NCBI RefSeq assembly: GCF_007671675.1
Contig: NZ_VCGW01000003.1
Coordinates: 124,001 to 188,000 of the forward strand
Reading direction: 5' to 3'
DNA from: Marinobacter maritimus
Lineage (GTDB): Bacteria > Pseudomonadota > Gammaproteobacteria > Pseudomonadales > Oleiphilaceae
DNA length: 64,000 bases
Positions 63,085 through 64,000 of the stretch are shown here, in pieces (within the stretch, counting starts at the first letter, position 1; each line of letters opens with the position of its first letter). A program made the translations under genes and the position numbers. Below the pieces are notes generated by a model, which was not told where the DNA came from, made no database searches, and saw nothing but the letters and a program-made list of their open reading frames with translations.

Positions 63085-63786
63085 ATGACACGAACGGTAC
63101 TGATAATTGAGGACAACCCCGGGATTGGCGAGCTGGTCAGCATGCAGATCAAGGATCTTGGCATGCAGCCGGTTCTGGTGGATCGAGGGGATGACGGCCT
63201 TGAGCGATTTCAAAAGGGCGGCATTGATCTGGTGGTTCTCGACTTGATGCTGCCGGGGCTGGACGGGCTGTCGGTGTGCCGGGAAATTCGCGCGATCCCG
63301 GGTTATGTCCCGGTGCTGATGCTCACTGCCAAAAGCACCGAGCTGGATCGGGTGCTTGGCCTTGAAATGGGCGCAGACGACTATTTGACCAAACCCTTCA
63401 GCGTCGCGGAGCTTGCTGCCCGCATCAAAGCCCTGTTCCGGCGGGTGGATGCGCTTTCTTCACGCAGTTCTGAGCAGGCAAAAGCTGAGGAACTGGAAGT
63501 GGACGGTCTCCGCATCGACCCTGTGCGCCGTCGGGTGTTCGTTCATGGCAGCGAAGCGGAGCTCACTGCCCGTGAGTTTGATCTTCTCTGGCACTTTGCC
63601 TGCCACCGCGGGCGCGTATTCAGCCGCGCGCAGCTGCTGGACGCAGTGTGGGGCTATAATCACGAGGGTTACGAACACACCGTAAACACCCATATCAACC
63701 GGTTGCGCAACAAGGTCGAATCCAACCCGGCCGAACCCCGTTACGTGCAGACGGTGTGGGGCGTCGGATACCGGTTTCTGGACTGA
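63085..63786 (+). CDS. OmpR/PhoB-type response regulator
   Basis: 233 aa. Receiver domain (about 1-118) with the acidic pair IIEDNPG, the phosphorylated Asp in LVVLDLMLPGLDG (about 52), and the Thr/Lys positions (LMLTAKS, TKPFS). The C-terminal winged helix (about 135-230) contains LTAREFDLLWHFACHRGRVFSR (quoted in part: LTAREFDLLWHF) and VNTHINRLRNKVE. It lies four bases before a histidine kinase gene, so the two form a two-component pair. Confidence 0.93.
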   Translation: MTRTVLIIEDNPGIGELVSMQIKDLGMQPVLVDRGDDGLERFQKGGIDLVVLDLMLPGLDGLSVCREIRAIPGYVPVLMLTAKSTELDRVLGLEMGADDYLTKPFSVAELAARIKALFRRVDALSSRSSEQAKAEELEVDGLRIDPVRRRVFVHGSEAELTAREFDLLWHFACHRGRVFSRAQLLDAVWGYNHEGYEHTVNTHINRLRNKVESNPAEPRYVQTVWGVGYRFLD

Positions 63787-63789
63787 TCC

Positions 63790-64000
63790 ATGACTCTACC
63801 CCTGTTTCAAACCCTTTATGCGCGCCTGGCCATCGGCCTGTTTCTGTTGCTGGTGATTGTTGGCGGACTGTTTACCGCGCTAAGCCTCTACTCCGTACGT
63901 GAGTACAGTGCGGCGGTGAGTCAGGAGCTCAACCGCGACCTGGCCCGTCATTTGGTTTCAGATCGCAACCTGGTTACCGATGGCAAGATCAACCACAGCG
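63790..64000 (+). CDS. Sensor histidine kinase, N-terminus (partial)
   Basis: The first 70 residues are present, and the frame is open to the window end. It starts MTLPLFQTLYARLAIGLF and has a membrane segment (about 13-36, LAIGLFLLLVIVGGLFTALSL) followed by a hydrophilic, presumably periplasmic, stretch (EYSAAVSQELNRDLARHLV). This layout is typical of the N-terminus of a periplasmic-sensing histidine kinase. The close spacing to the response regulator supports the call. The kinase core is outside the window. Confidence 0.85.
   Translation, partial: MTLPLFQTLYARLAIGLFLLLVIVGGLFTALSLYSVREYSAAVSQELNRDLARHLVSDRNLVTDGKINHS

Overview
The window reads as chromosomal DNA of a marine gammaproteobacterium, most like Marinobacter. 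This is inference from gene content: a wax ester synthase/DGAT, a sigma-54-driven nitrate assimilation cluster with an ANTAR regulator, MetNIQ, several c-di-GMP proteins and many membrane transporters, in moderately GC-rich, densely coded DNA. No rRNA, tRNA, CRISPR array or transposase was seen.

Layout. 1-7.7 kb: end of an unidentified gene, NfeD/SPFH membrane pair, a short-chain dehydrogenase, a class II glutamine amidotransferase, a PF10118-type metal-dependent hydrolase, an AraC regulator, a TM2 protein and a wax ester synthase. 7.8-20.2 kb: nitrate/nitrite assimilation: nirD, nirB and a NirB-like FAD oxidoreductase in one leftward operon, nasR (NIT + ANTAR antiterminator), the leftward nrtA-nrtB-nrtD nitrate ABC transporter, and nasA. 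Four promoters here have the GG/GC spacing of sigma-54 (-24/-12) sites. Two leaders (upstream of the FAD oxidoreductase and of nrtA) carry an intrinsic terminator preceded by a hairpin with an A1/G4 hexaloop that overlaps it, the signature of ANTAR antitermination. A fifth sigma-54 promoter with a leader terminator sits 14 kb away in front of a formate/nitrite-type channel (32.9-33.8 kb), followed by a fused PP2C phosphatase-Ser/Thr kinase. That pair looks like an outlying part of the nitrate regulon.

21.0-29.2 kb is a defence island: a type I restriction-modification operon (hsdM, hsdS, hsdR) with an AbiE-type toxin-antitoxin pair between hsdS and hsdR. The antitoxin gene is preceded by a 17-bp perfect inverted repeat, and hsdR overlaps the toxin gene. 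The right edge of the island runs into a tail-less copy of a tandem lipoprotein gene. 29.1-30.9 kb holds that lipoprotein pair, an unknown 116-aa protein and an orphan hcp.

34.0-36.5 kb is a TonB-ExbB-ExbD-ExbD energy-transduction operon behind a Fur-like box, with nine copies of a hexanucleotide repeat inside tonB. 36.6-43.3 kb: a PAS-GGDEF cyclase, a TauE/SafE permease, a lytic transglycosylase, an amidase and an acidic hypothetical protein. 43.3-49.9 kb: a leftward DUF4331 - small lipoprotein - TPR - HupE/UreJ cluster of unknown role, a divergent PLP enzyme of the cysteine synthase fold, and an ECF sigma/anti-sigma pair. 50.0-52.7 kb: metNIQ with a 29-bp-armed inverted repeat between metI and metQ. 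52.7-64.0 kb: 1-Cys peroxiredoxin, AGCS symporter, CBS protein, S-formylglutathione hydrolase, a degenerate HD-GYP protein, a membrane GGDEF cyclase, MATE, EamA and NSS transporters, and an OmpR-type regulator with the start of its histidine kinase, cut by the window end.

All functional calls rest on reading protein sequence and motifs by eye; no database search was run.
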